Assembly (NCBI RefSeq): GCF_008704395.1
Contig: NZ_CP023695.1
Coordinates: 2,294,001 to 2,358,000, forward strand
Reading direction: 5' to 3'
DNA length: 64,000 nucleotides
Source: Streptomyces alboniger
Lineage (GTDB): Bacteria > Actinomycetota > Actinomycetes > Streptomycetales > Streptomycetaceae
Shown here: piece by piece, positions 15,499 through 24,941 of the stretch
How the letters are laid out: every line of letters begins with the position of its first letter
Position numbering within the stretch: position 1 is the stretch's first letter
The notes under the pieces: model-generated
Database searches by the model: none
What the model was told of the DNA's origin: nothing
Seen by the model: only the letters and a program-made list of their open reading frames with translations
Program-made: the position numbers and the translations under genes

Positions 15499-18400
15499 CG
15501 GTTGTCCCCCGGGGCGCGGGTGGCCTGGGCGGTCTGGGCTGTCTGCGCTGCCAGCAACTGGGAGAGCTGACCCATCAGTTGGAGCTGCATCTGGGAGAGC
15601 TGGTGGACCTGGCGTACGAGGTCATCGACTTCGCGGCGGGTGGCGTACTCGGCGGCCGGGGTGGGAGGGGTGGCCGGGGCGACCGGGGCGGGGGCGGCGA
15701 TTGGGGTGGGGTCGGGGTACGTCGGCGCGGGGTCGCGGAACGTCGGCGCGGGCGCTGGGGCCGGTGTCACGGCGGGCGTGACCGGCTCGGGCACGGCGGG
15801 CGTGGGGGCGGGTGCAGGGGCGGGTACCGGAGTGGGAGCAGGCGCGACGGCCGTCACGGAAGCCGCGTACGGCGCCCCGCCCTCCATGTTCCCCATCTTC
15901 CCTACGATGATCAGCGCGAGCCCCTTCGCCGAGCCCGCCTCCTCGAAGAGCTCCCGCATCGACACCTTGACGCGGTGCTCCTCCTCCAACTCCCGCAGTA
16001 CGCCGATCATTTGCAGCGAGTCCGCGCCGAGGTCGAAGAAGGAAGCGTCCTCCGCTATCTCACTCGTGTCGTAGCTGAGGTGCTTCGCGGTGACCTTGAT
16101 GATGTGCTGGAGTACGCGCTCGACCGCTGCCTCGTCCTGTGCCACTTCGGCTGCCACTTCGGCCCCATCCCTTGCCGGTTGTGCGGGCCGGGGAAGGTGG
16201 TTCTCCGGCCCTGTCCAGTAGTCCTTGTGCTGGAATCGGTAGCCGGGCAGGGGGATCCTGCGGCCTGCCCCGCCCATGAAAGCCCGCCAGTCGACCGGCG
16301 CCCCGGCCCCGTAGAGGCCCGCCGCCGCGTCCCAGAGCGGTTCGAGTCCCGCGCCGCGCCGCAGCGTCGGGTGGACCGCCCGGTTAGGCAGCGCGCGCCG
16401 CGCATGCCCGCTGAGCGTGCTGTGCGGGCCCAGCTCCAAAACCGTGCCCGCGTAGGCGTGCGAGGTGCCGAGTTCCCGCAGGGCGTCGGCGAATCGCACC
16501 GGCTCACGCGCCTGTCGTACGAAATAGTCGGCATCCGGGGTCCAGCCGGGTGGCCGGGTGCGACCGTCGAGACCGCTGACGAACGGCACCTCGCACGGCG
16601 TGAAGTCCACCTCGGCGCACAGGTCGCGCAGCCCGTCGAGGGCGGGGTCGAGCAGCGCGGTGTGGAAGGCGTGCCGCACCGCGAGCCGCCGCGCCGGGAT
16701 CCCGCGTCCGGCCAGCAGGGACACGAGGGTTTCCACGGCCGCGTCGGGGCCTCCGAGTACCTGGCTGCGCGGGCCGTTGGTGACGGCCAGCTCCACGCCG
16801 GGCACCTCGGCGGCCAGCTCAAGCGCCGTGCTCAGCTCGACCGGGACCGCGAGCATCCCGCCGGGCGCGCAGAGGCGGCGCATCAGCGCACCGCGCCGGG
16901 CCGTCAGGCGCAACCCGTCCGCGAGGGAGAGCGCCCCGGCCGCGTGCAGCGCCGCGTACTCCCCGACGCTGTGTCCGGCGACCACGCCCGGCGTGATCCC
17001 GGCCGTCTTCCACAGGCGGACGAGCGCGCTCTGCAACGCGAAGAGCGCGGGCTGCGCCACGTCGGTGGGCCAGTCCTGCTCGGCTCCTGGTTCGCGTTCC
17101 GGGTCGTGTGCCGTTTCGTGTTCCGGTCCGTGTGTCGGTTCGTGTTCCGCGCCGAGCAGCGGGGCGAGGAGGCTGTCGCCGCCGGTGAGTGCCGCGTACT
17201 GCCGCTCGCAGGCGTCCAGGACCTCGCGTACGACGGGGAAACGCTCGTGGAGCAGGCGTGCCGTGCCCCGGTGGAGGGCACCCTGGCCTGCGAAGAGGAA
17301 CCCGGTGCCGAGCCCGTCCGTAGCGGCGGCGCCCGGCTTCGGGTCCGCGAGCCAGGCGTCGAGCCCGGCCGTGAGCGCGGCGACCGTGTCGCCCCGTACG
17401 GCGAGGCGGCGCCTGCGGTGCGCGCGGCCGAGCGCCAGCGTCGTCACGAGGTCCGCCGGGTGCGTGTCGGGGTGGGCGCGCAGGTGGTCGCGGAGGGCGA
17501 GGGCGTTGTCGGCGAGCGCGGCCTCGGTGTGGCCCGCGACGACCAGGACGCCGGGCGGCGGCAGTGCGCCGGCGGGGCGGGGCGCGGGTTCTGGGGCCTC
17601 TTCCAGGACGACGTGGACGTTGGTGCCGCCGACGCCGAACGAACTGACGCAGGCCCGGCGCGGTGTGGCGCCCCGCGGCCAGGGGCGCGGCGAGTCGGGG
17701 ATGTAGAAGGGACTGGCCGCGAGGTCGAGGGCGGGGTTGGGACGGCGGAAGTTGGCCATCGGCGGGATGACTTGGTGCCGCAGCACGAGCAGCGCCTTGA
17801 CGAGGCTCGCCAGGCCCGAACACACGTCGAGGTGACCGATGTTGGCCTTGACCGAGCCGAGCGCGCAGTAGCCGGTGCGGTCGGTGTCGGCACGGAACGC
17901 GGCGGTGGCGCCCTCGAACTCGATCGGGTCGCCCTTGAACGTGCCGGTGCCGTGCGTCTCCAGATAGCCGACGGTGCCCGCGTCGACCCCGGCCCGCTCC
18001 AGGGCGCGGCGGATGGCGCGGCGCTGGCCGTCGGCGCTGGGCGCGGTGAACGCCCGCTTGTCGGACCCGTCGTTGTTGACCCCCCAGCCGCGGATGACAC
18101 CGTGGATGTGGTCGCCGTCCGCGACGGCGCGGTCGAGGCGCTTGAGCACGACGGCCGCGACGCCCGTACCGCCGACGGTGCCGTCCGCGTCGGCGTCGAA
18201 GGGCCGCAGATAGCCGCTCTTGGAGAGGATGGAGCCCTTGACGTACTGGTAGCCGAGGATCTGCGGCACGTGGAGGGCGGTGGCGCCCGCCACGGCGATG
18301 TCGCACTCGCCGAGGGCCACGGCCTGCGCGGCGAGAGTCACGGCCAGCAGCGAACTGGAGCACGCCGTCTGGACGTTGACGGCCGGACCGGTCAGGCCGA

Positions 18401-18962
18401 GGCGGTACGACGCGCGGTTGGCGGTGAAGTCCGTGAAGTTGCCGACGGTGACCTGGAGACCGGCGACCCAGTCCGCGACGCCGTCCGGCAGGACGTTGTT
18501 CTGGAGGTAGGTCTGGAAGGTGTAGAGGTGGTACCCGGTGCTGGCGTAGACACCTATTCCATAGCGCCCGCCGCCCCCTCGCCCCCCTTGCCCCTCTTCC
18601 TCGTCGTCTCCGTCCTCCCAGCCCGCGTATCCGGCGTTCTCCAGGGCGTGGTGCACGCACTCCAGGAAGAGCCGCTGCTGGGGGTCGGTGATGCGGGCCT
18701 CGTTCGCGCTCATCCCGAAGAAGGCCGGGTCGAACCCCGCGATGTCCTCCAGGGCGCCGCTCGCCCCGACGAACTCCCCGGACCGGTACTGCTCCTCGGG
18801 CACGCCGGCGGCGGCCAGTTCGGCGTCGGTGAAGCGGCGGACGCGGTCGGCGCCGGTGCGGATCGTGTGCCAGAACTCCTCGGGGGTGTCGGCGCCGGGC
18901 AGCCGGAAGGACATGCCTACGACGGCGATAGCGTCGCGCGCAACAGGGGGAGGGGCGGTCAT
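15495..18962 (-). CDS. Single-module type I polyketide synthase (KS-AT-ACP)
   Basis: 1,155 residues. KS about 10-440 with catalytic Cys201 (QTACSSS), HGTGT and NIGHLD histidine motifs; AT about 560-870 with active Ser665 (GHSVGEY) and HAFH, the motif of malonyl-CoA-specific ATs; ACP with LGADSL Ser982. There is no KR, DH or ER, so the product is a beta-ketoacyl-ACP, the expected substrate of the aminotransferase encoded next. There is no loading domain or FAAL before the KS, so the starter must be loaded directly or in trans. The C-terminus is a long Pro/Ala-rich linker ending in a predicted coiled coil (REVDDLVRQVHQLSQMQLQL), likely docking to the NRPS N-terminus. Coupled by 4-bp overlaps to the MFS gene before it and the NRPS gene after it. 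Confidence 0.95.
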
Positions 18963-20311
18963 CGGGCCTCACTTTCGACGGACGGCCCGGCTGGAGGAGC
19001 CGCGCCCTCGGCGGACGGTCCGGCCGTAGGAGCCGCACCGTCGGCGGCCGACGCCCCCGCTGCCGGCACCGCCCCGCCACCCGTACGCCCGTACCGCACC
19101 AGCACCACGAACATCCCGAGACAGAGCGCGATCGCCAACCCGTGAAGCAGGCCCACTACTTGGAGGGGTGTGAAGCGGTCGAGGAGCGCGCCGCTGACCA
19201 GCATCCCCAGCCCGAAGCCGGTGTTCTCGACGGAGGCGGACAGGCCGAAGAGCCGGCCGCGCTGTTCGTCGGGGGCGGCCTGGAGCCGGCTGACGTAGGC
19301 GATCTCGGTGAGCCCGTCGGCCATGCCCGCCACCAGCGCGGCCGCGACGGCGACGCCCGTGGGCAGCCCGGCGAAGACCACGATGAAGGCGGCCGACATC
19401 ACGCAGGCCCCGATCGCGAAGGCCCGCTCCCCCGGCCCCTGCCGCCCGTCGCGTCCGGTCCAGCGCCCGCAGATCTGCTGCATGACGATGTTGCCGATGG
19501 CCCACGTGGCCCAGAACTGGCTGACGAACGTCGCCGGATGGGACGGATCGAGGGCGCTGGAGTAGACGGGCAGGGCCACATTGTGCGAGGACGACCCGAG
19601 GCCGTCGGCGGCCCTGACGGCGATCATGACGGCCAGTACGGGCGCGGCGCGCAGCAGAATCAGAGAGCCGAGGTTCTTGGCCTTGCCTTCCCCCGAAGCA
19701 CCCCTCTGCTTGCCCTCCGGAACTTGCGCACCCCGCGCCGCGCTCGCGACCTTCTCGGCCCTGGTGCGAATGGGCAGGGACATCAGCACGCTCGCCGAGA
19801 CCGCGAAGGAGGCGGCGTCGAGGGAAATGGCGGCGACGTATCCCAGCTGCGCGACCACGACGCCCGCCGAGGCGAACCCGGCGATCATGGCGAGCGAACG
19901 CCCCGTGGCGAGCAGCGAGTTGGCGCGCACGCGCAGCTCAGGGCCGACGATCTCGGGGATGCTGCTGCGCAGGGCGACCCCCGAGAGGGTCGAGCAGAAC
20001 CCGGTGACGACAGCGAGTACGTACAAAAGCCCCGCACGTCCGCCCGCGGGAGCTATCAGCAGCGCTACCATGGCGACGCACTGCGTGAGATCGGCGCCGA
20101 CCATCAACCTCTTACGGTCGTACGCCGAGACCAGCCGTCCGCTCACAAAGCCGGATACGACGCTGGTCATCAGACGTACGGCCATGAAGAGCCCGGCGGC
20201 CAGGGCGCTGTCGGTCACCTCGTAGATGAAGACGTTCAGGGCGACCAGGTTCAGGTAACTGCCGTAGGCCGAAACGCCGTTACCCACGACGAGCAGGCGA
20301 AAGTGCCTCAA
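18959..20311 (-). CDS. MFS transporter, probable exporter of the PKS-NRPS product
   Basis: 450 residues from a TTG at 20311 with AGGGGGA just upstream. About 12 hydrophobic segments; an MFS_3-like start (FRLLVVGNGVSAYGSYLNLVALNVFIYEVT) and SGFVSGRLVSAYDRKRLMVGADL for the loop 2-3 motif. The last 45 residues are a repetitive Ala/Pro/Gly tail. First gene of the operon with the PKS and NRPS genes (stop overlaps the PKS start, ATGA), so export of or resistance to the product is the natural inference. The divergent HTH gene is about 260 bp away. Confidence 0.88.
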   Translation of the reverse strand: MRHFRLLVVGNGVSAYGSYLNLVALNVFIYEVTDSALAAGLFMAVRLMTSVVSGFVSGRLVSAYDRKRLMVGADLTQCVAMVALLIAPAGGRAGLLYVLAVVTGFCSTLSGVALRSSIPEIVGPELRVRANSLLATGRSLAMIAGFASAGVVVAQLGYVAAISLDAASFAVSASVLMSLPIRTRAEKVASAARGAQVPEGKQRGASGEGKAKNLGSLILLRAAPVLAVMIAVRAADGLGSSSHNVALPVYSSALDPSHPATFVSQFWATWAIGNIVMQQICGRWTGRDGRQGPGERAFAIGACVMSAAFIVVFAGLPTGVAVAAALVAGMADGLTEIAYVSRLQAAPDEQRGRLFGLSASVENTGFGLGMLVSGALLDRFTPLQVVGLLHGLAIALCLGMFVVLVRYGRTGGGAVPAAGASAADGAAPTAGPSAEGAAPPAGPSVESEAR

Positions 20312-20568
20312 CGTTCCCCCTGGTCCGCCTCAGTGCTGCCACTCACCCGGTCGTGCACGGCTGCGCTCAGCCGAGACCGCTTCACACTCACTCGCTCCGA
20401 AGCGCGCCTAAAGTCACCCGAGTTGGTGACTTGACAGGATCAGCAGCCCTCGGTATGGCAGGGTCTTCACCAGACGGGCAAGGATTCCTTTCTGTTTCCG
20501 CACGGCCGTGGTTAGATCAAGTCGCGGTCACAGCCCCGAAGATGTCGCCCGTCCCTCCCGGAGGGAAG

Positions 20569-20808
20569 ATGCCTGTAACCAGCCGCCCGCAGAGCGCTCC
20601 GGCGCTGTCCCACAGGGAGCGTCAGGTGCTGGCCCACATCGCGGAGGGCCTCTCCCACAAGCAGGTGGCGCGGCGTCTCGGCATCAGCGTGCACACGGTG
20701 AGCACGTACTTGCGCCGCATCCGAAGCAAGCGGACGGCGCCGACGGTGGCGCATCTGATCCGCCTGAGCATGGCGGAGGACGTCGCCGCGCCGGCCGGAA
20801 AACCTTGA
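20569..20808 (+). CDS. LuxR-type HTH protein, single domain
   Basis: 79 residues from the ATG at 20569, with GGAGG at 20560-20564 (4-nt spacing, short). The whole protein is a NarL/LuxR helix-turn-helix: LSHRERQVLAHIAEGLSHKQVARRLGISVHTVSTYLRRIRSK. No receiver, PAS or ligand domain precedes it; upstream in-frame starts at 20542 or 20353 would add only low-complexity sequence. Divergent from the MFS-PKS-NRPS operon, so it is the likely pathway regulator. Activity would have to depend on expression level or on a partner protein. Confidence 0.75.
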   Translation: MPVTSRPQSAPALSHRERQVLAHIAEGLSHKQVARRLGISVHTVSTYLRRIRSKRTAPTVAHLIRLSMAEDVAAPAGKP

Positions 20809-20840
20809 GCCTCGCAGGGCCTGAGCCTCGTAGGGCTTGA
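20804..20840 (+). repeat. 16-17 bp tandem repeat after LuxR-type gene
   Basis: CTTGAGCCTCGCAGGGC (20804-20820) is followed directly by CTGAGCCTCGTAGGGC (20821-20836) and a partial third unit. It spans the HTH stop codon and the start of the intergenic gap. A separate exact 15-bp repeat (TCCGTCGTACTGAAG at 20893 and 20911) lies in the first codons of the next gene. Confidence 0.6.
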
Positions 20841-20865
20841 GTCTCCCCGGACGGGAGGGCCGAGA

Positions 20866-21480
20866 ATGACGAGCATGAACCCACCCCACCCCTCCGTCGT
20901 ACTGAAGTCATCCGTCGTACTGAAGGCGGACGCGACCCCCGCCACCCCGGCCCTCACCCTCCGCCCCTGGCGGGAGCAGGACGTCACCGCACTGGTCGAG
21001 GCACATCGGGGCGCGCCTCCCGCCCTCCCCGCGGCGGCCCCCACCGTGGAGAACGAGGCGGACGGCAGGCAGTGGATCCGCGCACAACAGGAGGGGTGGG
21101 CCACGGGCACCCGGTACGCCTTCGCCGTACTGGAGGCCGGGCCCGACGGCTCCGAGGGCGCGCTGCTGGGCCACGTGGCCCTCAAGGACGCGGCGCCCGG
21201 CAGGCCCTCGGCCGAGGTCGGCTACTGGACGGCGGTCCGGGCCCGCGGCCGAGGCATCGCACCCCGCGCCCTGGAGACCCTGACCACCTGGGCCTTCACC
21301 ACCTTCGGCCCCACGGGCCTGACCCACCTGGAACTCCTCCACCAGGTGACCAACCCGGCCTCCTGCCGTGTCGCCGAGAAGACGGCCTACACCTTCACCG
21401 AGACCCTCCCGCCCTGGCCCCCCATGTACCCGGCCGAGGGCCACCGCCATGTGCGCCATGCCGCCACCTCGGCACGGTAA
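20866..21480 (+). CDS. GNAT family N-acetyltransferase
   Basis: 204 residues. RimJ/RimL-like acetyltransferase: LTLRPWREQDVTALVEAHRG, then the acetyl-CoA-binding core AEVGYWTAVRARGRGIAPRALETLTTWAF (Q/RxxGxG/A variant: RARGRGIA) and the C-terminal HLELLHQVTNPASCRVAEKTAY, characteristic of the family. Substrate unknown. Residues 10-20 carry an exact internal repeat (SVVLKSSVVLK) coded by a 15-bp direct repeat. Not obviously part of the biosynthetic cluster, though it follows the LuxR-type gene on the same strand. Confidence 0.85.
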   Translation: MTSMNPPHPSVVLKSSVVLKADATPATPALTLRPWREQDVTALVEAHRGAPPALPAAAPTVENEADGRQWIRAQQEGWATGTRYAFAVLEAGPDGSEGALLGHVALKDAAPGRPSAEVGYWTAVRARGRGIAPRALETLTTWAFTTFGPTGLTHLELLHQVTNPASCRVAEKTAYTFTETLPPWPPMYPAEGHRHVRHAATSAR

Positions 21481-21542
21481 GCGGAACGCCGTAGGGGACG
21501 CCGTCGGGTCGTGGGCGGAATCACGCCACGCCGCATCCAACC

Positions 21543-21560
21543 GCGTTGCGCCTGCAACGC
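21543..21560. promoter_or_regulatory. Dyad GCGTTGC-N4-GCAACGC upstream of ESX locus
   Basis: Perfect 7-bp arms (21543-21549 and 21554-21560) around GCCT. It is 116 bp before the first Esx-like gene, in the only sizeable gap before the locus. It could be an operator or a transcript hairpin; no T-run follows. Confidence 0.4.
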
Positions 21561-21675
21561 TTGATGGGACAGGATGTTCGATACGCTACGGGGCGTGAGG
21601 GGCGTATGCGTCTGCTGTGACGGCAGTTTGCTCGCGGCGCGCACCACACAATCGGGGATGCACAGGGGTGGGCTT

Positions 21676-22005
21676 GTGAAGTTCGACATGGGAGACACGA
21701 CTCTCGCGGTGCTCGGGAAGAACACCGCGGGATCCAGCGACGACCTCGGGACGTTGATCGGCCTCCTGGTCCAGGCGGCCGAGCCGCTGGAGGGCAAGTT
21801 CAACGGAGCGGGCAAGGCGACCTTCGACTCGTTCAAGCTGCGTGCGGACGAGATCACCGCGGATCTGAACGGGGCGCTCTCCTCGATTCTGGGTGGGCAG
21901 GCCGGCATGGACACCGCGTTCGGCTCGGGTGATCAGGAGCAGTCGGACAACGCCCACCAGAACATGGGCGCGGCGAACTTCGACGGCGCCCGCTTCGCCG
22001 GCTGA
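21676..22005 (+). CDS. WXG100/Esx-like type VII secretion protein A
   Basis: 109 residues from the GTG at 21676 (AGGGG about 8 nt upstream); an ATG at 21688 is possible. Small helical protein with the size and layout of a WXG100 protein: helix 1 DLGTLIGLLVQAAEPLEGKF, a turn around FNGAGKATFDSF where the WXG motif would be (W is not conserved), then helix 2 ADEITADLNGALSSILGGQAGMDTAF. The second Esx-like gene follows by 45 bp and the ESX motor genes lie downstream. Likely half of a secreted helical heterodimer. Confidence 0.75.
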   Translation: MKFDMGDTTLAVLGKNTAGSSDDLGTLIGLLVQAAEPLEGKFNGAGKATFDSFKLRADEITADLNGALSSILGGQAGMDTAFGSGDQEQSDNAHQNMGAANFDGARFAG

Positions 22006-22050
22006 TCCGGCCACACCACACCGAACTTTCCTACGCAGAGGGACTTCAGC

Positions 22051-22362
22051 ATGGCTGGAAACCAGAACCGCCGCTCTTACGACACCGCCGCGTCGTCCGA
22101 CGTTCAGGGCGGTTTGCAGATCATCATCGGCCAGCTGGAGCGGGTGCTCGGCGACCGCGACCGCGCGGTGAAGGCCGCGATGGCCGATTACCAGGCCGAC
22201 GGTGTGTCAGACGACTACCACGGCAAGGAAGTCCGCTGGAACAAGGCCGCCAACGAGGTGCGGGACATCATTCGTCTCGTGCGCACCACGCTGGAGCAGA
22301 ACGACGGCACCGCCCAGTCGACGCTCGCGCGGGCGCGGGCCGCGGTCGCCAACATCGGCTGA
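22051..22362 (+). CDS. WXG100/Esx-like type VII secretion protein B
   Basis: 103 residues; AGAGGGAC lies before the ATG. Two helices (GGLQIIIGQLERVLGDRDRAVKAAMADYQ and VRWNKAANEVRDIIRLVRTTLEQ) with YxxxE-like spacing near the first helix end (YHGKEVRW). Trp71 may stand in for the WXG tryptophan. Size, alpha-helical content and position beside the other small protein support the Esx partner call. The C-terminus LARARAAVANIG is helical. Confidence 0.75.
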   Translation: MAGNQNRRSYDTAASSDVQGGLQIIIGQLERVLGDRDRAVKAAMADYQADGVSDDYHGKEVRWNKAANEVRDIIRLVRTTLEQNDGTAQSTLARARAAVANIG

Positions 22363-22422
22363 CCGGCTGCCGCGGCGGGTCGGCACGGATACGGGGTCAC
22401 GGGGCGGAAGCAGGGGGTTGGC

Positions 22423-22824
22423 ATGCCTGAATGGGATATCGAGCCGGGCGGGGTGAGCGACGTCCTGTCACGGGTGAACGACGTACTGGGCGCCTTGGAT
22501 CGGCACGTCGGTGGGTACGGCGAAGACCTGGGAGGCGCCGCGAAGTCGGCCGGGGCCCTCGTATCGGGAGGAGCCTCCGAAGGGGGACAGAGCCCGGTCA
22601 CGGGTCTGGTCGCCTCGGCGCTCGTCGAGTTCGTCGAAGGCACCGCGAAGGAAGTGCAGTTCATCGGCGCCAGGGCAGCCAAGTCGGTCACCGGCGCGAT
22701 GGTGGCCACCGCTGCCTACGAGACGGGCGACCTGGAGATCGCGGCCGAGGTGCAGCGCTCCGCCTCCAGTGTCATCGATCCGCTCCGGGAGTGGTCGACT
22801 CCCCCCACGGGGGGCTCCCTGTGA
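22423..22824 (+). CDS. ESX-associated helical protein (DUF6507-like)
   Basis: 133 residues. Begins MPEWDIEPGGVSDVL and continues as an alpha-helical, Ala/Gly-rich chain with VASALVEFVEGTAKEVQFIGARAAKSVTGAM. The WDI-P-GV start and the FVEGT segment are what I recall for the DUF6507 family of Streptomyces type VII loci; that assignment is from memory and moderate. The stop overlaps the toxin start (GTGA), so it may be a targeting partner or chaperone for that toxin. Confidence 0.6.
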   Translation: MPEWDIEPGGVSDVLSRVNDVLGALDRHVGGYGEDLGGAAKSAGALVSGGASEGGQSPVTGLVASALVEFVEGTAKEVQFIGARAAKSVTGAMVATAAYETGDLEIAAEVQRSASSVIDPLREWSTPPTGGSL

Positions 22825-24941
22825 TCAGTGCGGCGGACGTCCCTCACTTCACGGGTGATCTCGAACAGTTGGAGCAGCACACCTCCGGACTGCGGAGTCA
22901 TGCCGGCGCCCTGCGTGAGGCGGGCAGCATGGCGCACAGCAGGTTCCAGGGGCTCGGGGCCTTCTACCGGGCGCCCGAGGCGGAAGATCTGTTCGCCTCC
23001 ACGGCGCCGGTGCGGGATCGGGCGGACCTGTTCGCCTCGAAGGTCGAGACGGTCGCCCAGGCGCTGGACGAGTACGCCGTCGCGGTCAGGCCCGTCATCA
23101 AGCGCCTTGACCGACTGCGGGGCCAGGTGGCCGACTTCGTTTCGGGTCTGAAGACCGATGACGGCGAGATCGACGCCGAGTGGACCCAGGACCAGGACAA
23201 GATCGACCAGCACGCGGCCCTCTGGGTCGAGATCGCCGAGGCCCAGGCCGCCTTCAGCAAAGCCGAGATCACCGCCAACAACAAGATCACGGCGCTGGTG
23301 GACGGCACTCAGTACGTCGCACAGGGCTACGAGGGCACCTTGGTCCCGCTCGGTGCGCGGGTTTATGGCTACACCGCCGAAGCGCTCAAGCACGCCGACA
23401 AGCTGCCCTGGGGCACCCCGGAGGCCAGGACCTACGACAAGTGGGACTTCTCCCACCATGTCGAGGAGGCCGGCGTCAGCGTCAAGGACAACCTCGTCGG
23501 CGCCGTCACCGGATTCGTTGACCTCGTCAGTCCGGGCGCGGACGGCGCCGCGGCCCGCAAGGGGCTGTACATGTCGGCCCTCGGCCTGGAGTCCTACCTC
23601 TTCGACCCGTTGAACAGGCAGGACTCGCCCTGGAAGGAACAGGCCGCCGAGGGCCGCCCATACGCCAAGGCCTTCGCCAAGTCCATGGTCGGCTGGGACG
23701 ACTGGGAAGAACACCCGGGCAAGGCCACGGGCACCGTCATCTTCAACAGCCTCACCTTCGCCTCCGGACCGCTGGCCGCCGTCGCGAGAATCGCCAAGGG
23801 CGGCGCCGTCGCCAAAACGGCCGGCACCCTGGCCAAGGTCGGCGAAGCCCTCGACCCTCTCAGCGCGACGGCCAAGACCGTCGGCGCCACCACCCGGGCC
23901 ATACCCAAGATCGCGGACGTCACCGCCCGCGCCCGCGCGGGATTCGCCGACATCCCGGGCGCCGGGTCCACCAGCAGCGTATGGCGCATCTCCGCCACCA
24001 CCGAACTCCACCTCACCGACGGCAAGTTCGCCATCATCAAGGACGGCGCCCCCGACACCACCCCGGCCCCCATCGAACGCCCCGCCCACGAACGCGTCCC
24101 CTCCGTCGGGACGTCACGCGAGCATCAACTGGCGGGGGTGGGGGCGCGGGCGCCCGAAGCTACCGCCGATGCGAGCGAGAACTTGCCGCCGCGGGCCGAC
24201 CGTGACACGCCTGCCAGAGGTGGCGGCAGCAATGCCGGGGGTGAGAGGGCCGGCGGGACGGGAGGCGGCTCCTATGAGCCGTGGAGCGCCACGGACGCCC
24301 ACCATGATCAGGCAGGGAAGTCCACCGGCCCACAATCCGGTGAGCATCGACAGATATTTGATCGCGACGCCAACGGGACGGGTTCAGGGGTCCCGTACGA
24401 CTCATCGGCAGGGCTGCCGCCTGCTCAGCGCACGAATGAACCACTTCCGGAACTCACGCCTCAGGAGAGGGCGCAGCACTGGAGTCACCTTGAAGAGGTC
24501 GAAATGCGCAGTCCTGGCGATTTCGACCACCTCCAGCGGGATCCGGACAAGAACGGCGGGATCTCCGAGCCATCAAAGGACGAAGCCCGGGTGGGCCTGG
24601 ATCTTCGTGACCAGAAACGGCTCCCCGACGACCTCCAGCGTCCGACTGAGGCTGACCGTGGCGAGTTCTATTCGCCCAGTACCGGGAGGTACTACGACAT
24701 CAAGGGAGTCCACTCCGACTGGCCTCCGTTCAACAATGTGCGCGACAAATCCAGACCTTTCAAGGGCGCCTATGACCCGGCCAACAATGGGCGATGGGTC
24801 AAGAAGTTGGCAGAGCAGATCGTCGAGAAACAGCGCATTGTTATCCTAGATGTACGGAACGCGAACCAAGCGGCGATCGACGACCTAAAGTCCATCGTCC
24901 AAAAGAACGGCTGGGAAGACGATGTCATTTGGTACCCCTGA
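22821..24941 (+). CDS. Probable ESX-secreted polymorphic toxin with C-terminal nuclease-like domain
   Basis: 706 residues from a GTG at 22821 that overlaps the previous stop. Residues 1-130 form long helices like LXG/WXG delivery domains (FTGDLEQLEQHTSGLRSHAGALREAG; LDEYAVAVRPVIKRLDRL). About 200-400 is a hydrophobic Gly/Ala region. About 430-560 is a disordered Gly/Ser/Pro hinge. The last 90 residues form a compact tip: GRYYDIKGVHSDWP with Asp626 and Lys628 of a possible PD-(D/E)XK D-x-K core, then KQRIVILDVRNANQAAIDDL and a terminal DDVIWYP, recalling CdiA-type tRNase/REase tips. Base composition turns visibly more AT-rich from about 24.3 kb, typical of a swapped toxin tip. The next gene overlaps it by 20 bp. 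Confidence 0.75.
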   Translation: MISAADVPHFTGDLEQLEQHTSGLRSHAGALREAGSMAHSRFQGLGAFYRAPEAEDLFASTAPVRDRADLFASKVETVAQALDEYAVAVRPVIKRLDRLRGQVADFVSGLKTDDGEIDAEWTQDQDKIDQHAALWVEIAEAQAAFSKAEITANNKITALVDGTQYVAQGYEGTLVPLGARVYGYTAEALKHADKLPWGTPEARTYDKWDFSHHVEEAGVSVKDNLVGAVTGFVDLVSPGADGAAARKGLYMSALGLESYLFDPLNRQDSPWKEQAAEGRPYAKAFAKSMVGWDDWEEHPGKATGTVIFNSLTFASGPLAAVARIAKGGAVAKTAGTLAKVGEALDPLSATAKTVGATTRAIPKIADVTARARAGFADIPGAGSTSSVWRISATTELHLTDGKFAIIKDGAPDTTPAPIERPAHERVPSVGTSREHQLAGVGARAPEATADASENLPPRADRDTPARGGGSNAGGERAGGTGGGSYEPWSATDAHHDQAGKSTGPQSGEHRQIFDRDANGTGSGVPYDSSAGLPPAQRTNEPLPELTPQERAQHWSHLEEVEMRSPGDFDHLQRDPDKNGGISEPSKDEARVGLDLRDQKRLPDDLQRPTEADRGEFYSPSTGRYYDIKGVHSDWPPFNNVRDKSRPFKGAYDPANNGRWVKKLAEQIVEKQRIVILDVRNANQAAIDDLKSIVQKNGWEDDVIWYP

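Noticed and set aside
15579..19145. Long open frame antisense to the PKS gene
   Set aside because: Same reason: the minus strand carries intact KS, AT and ACP motifs.
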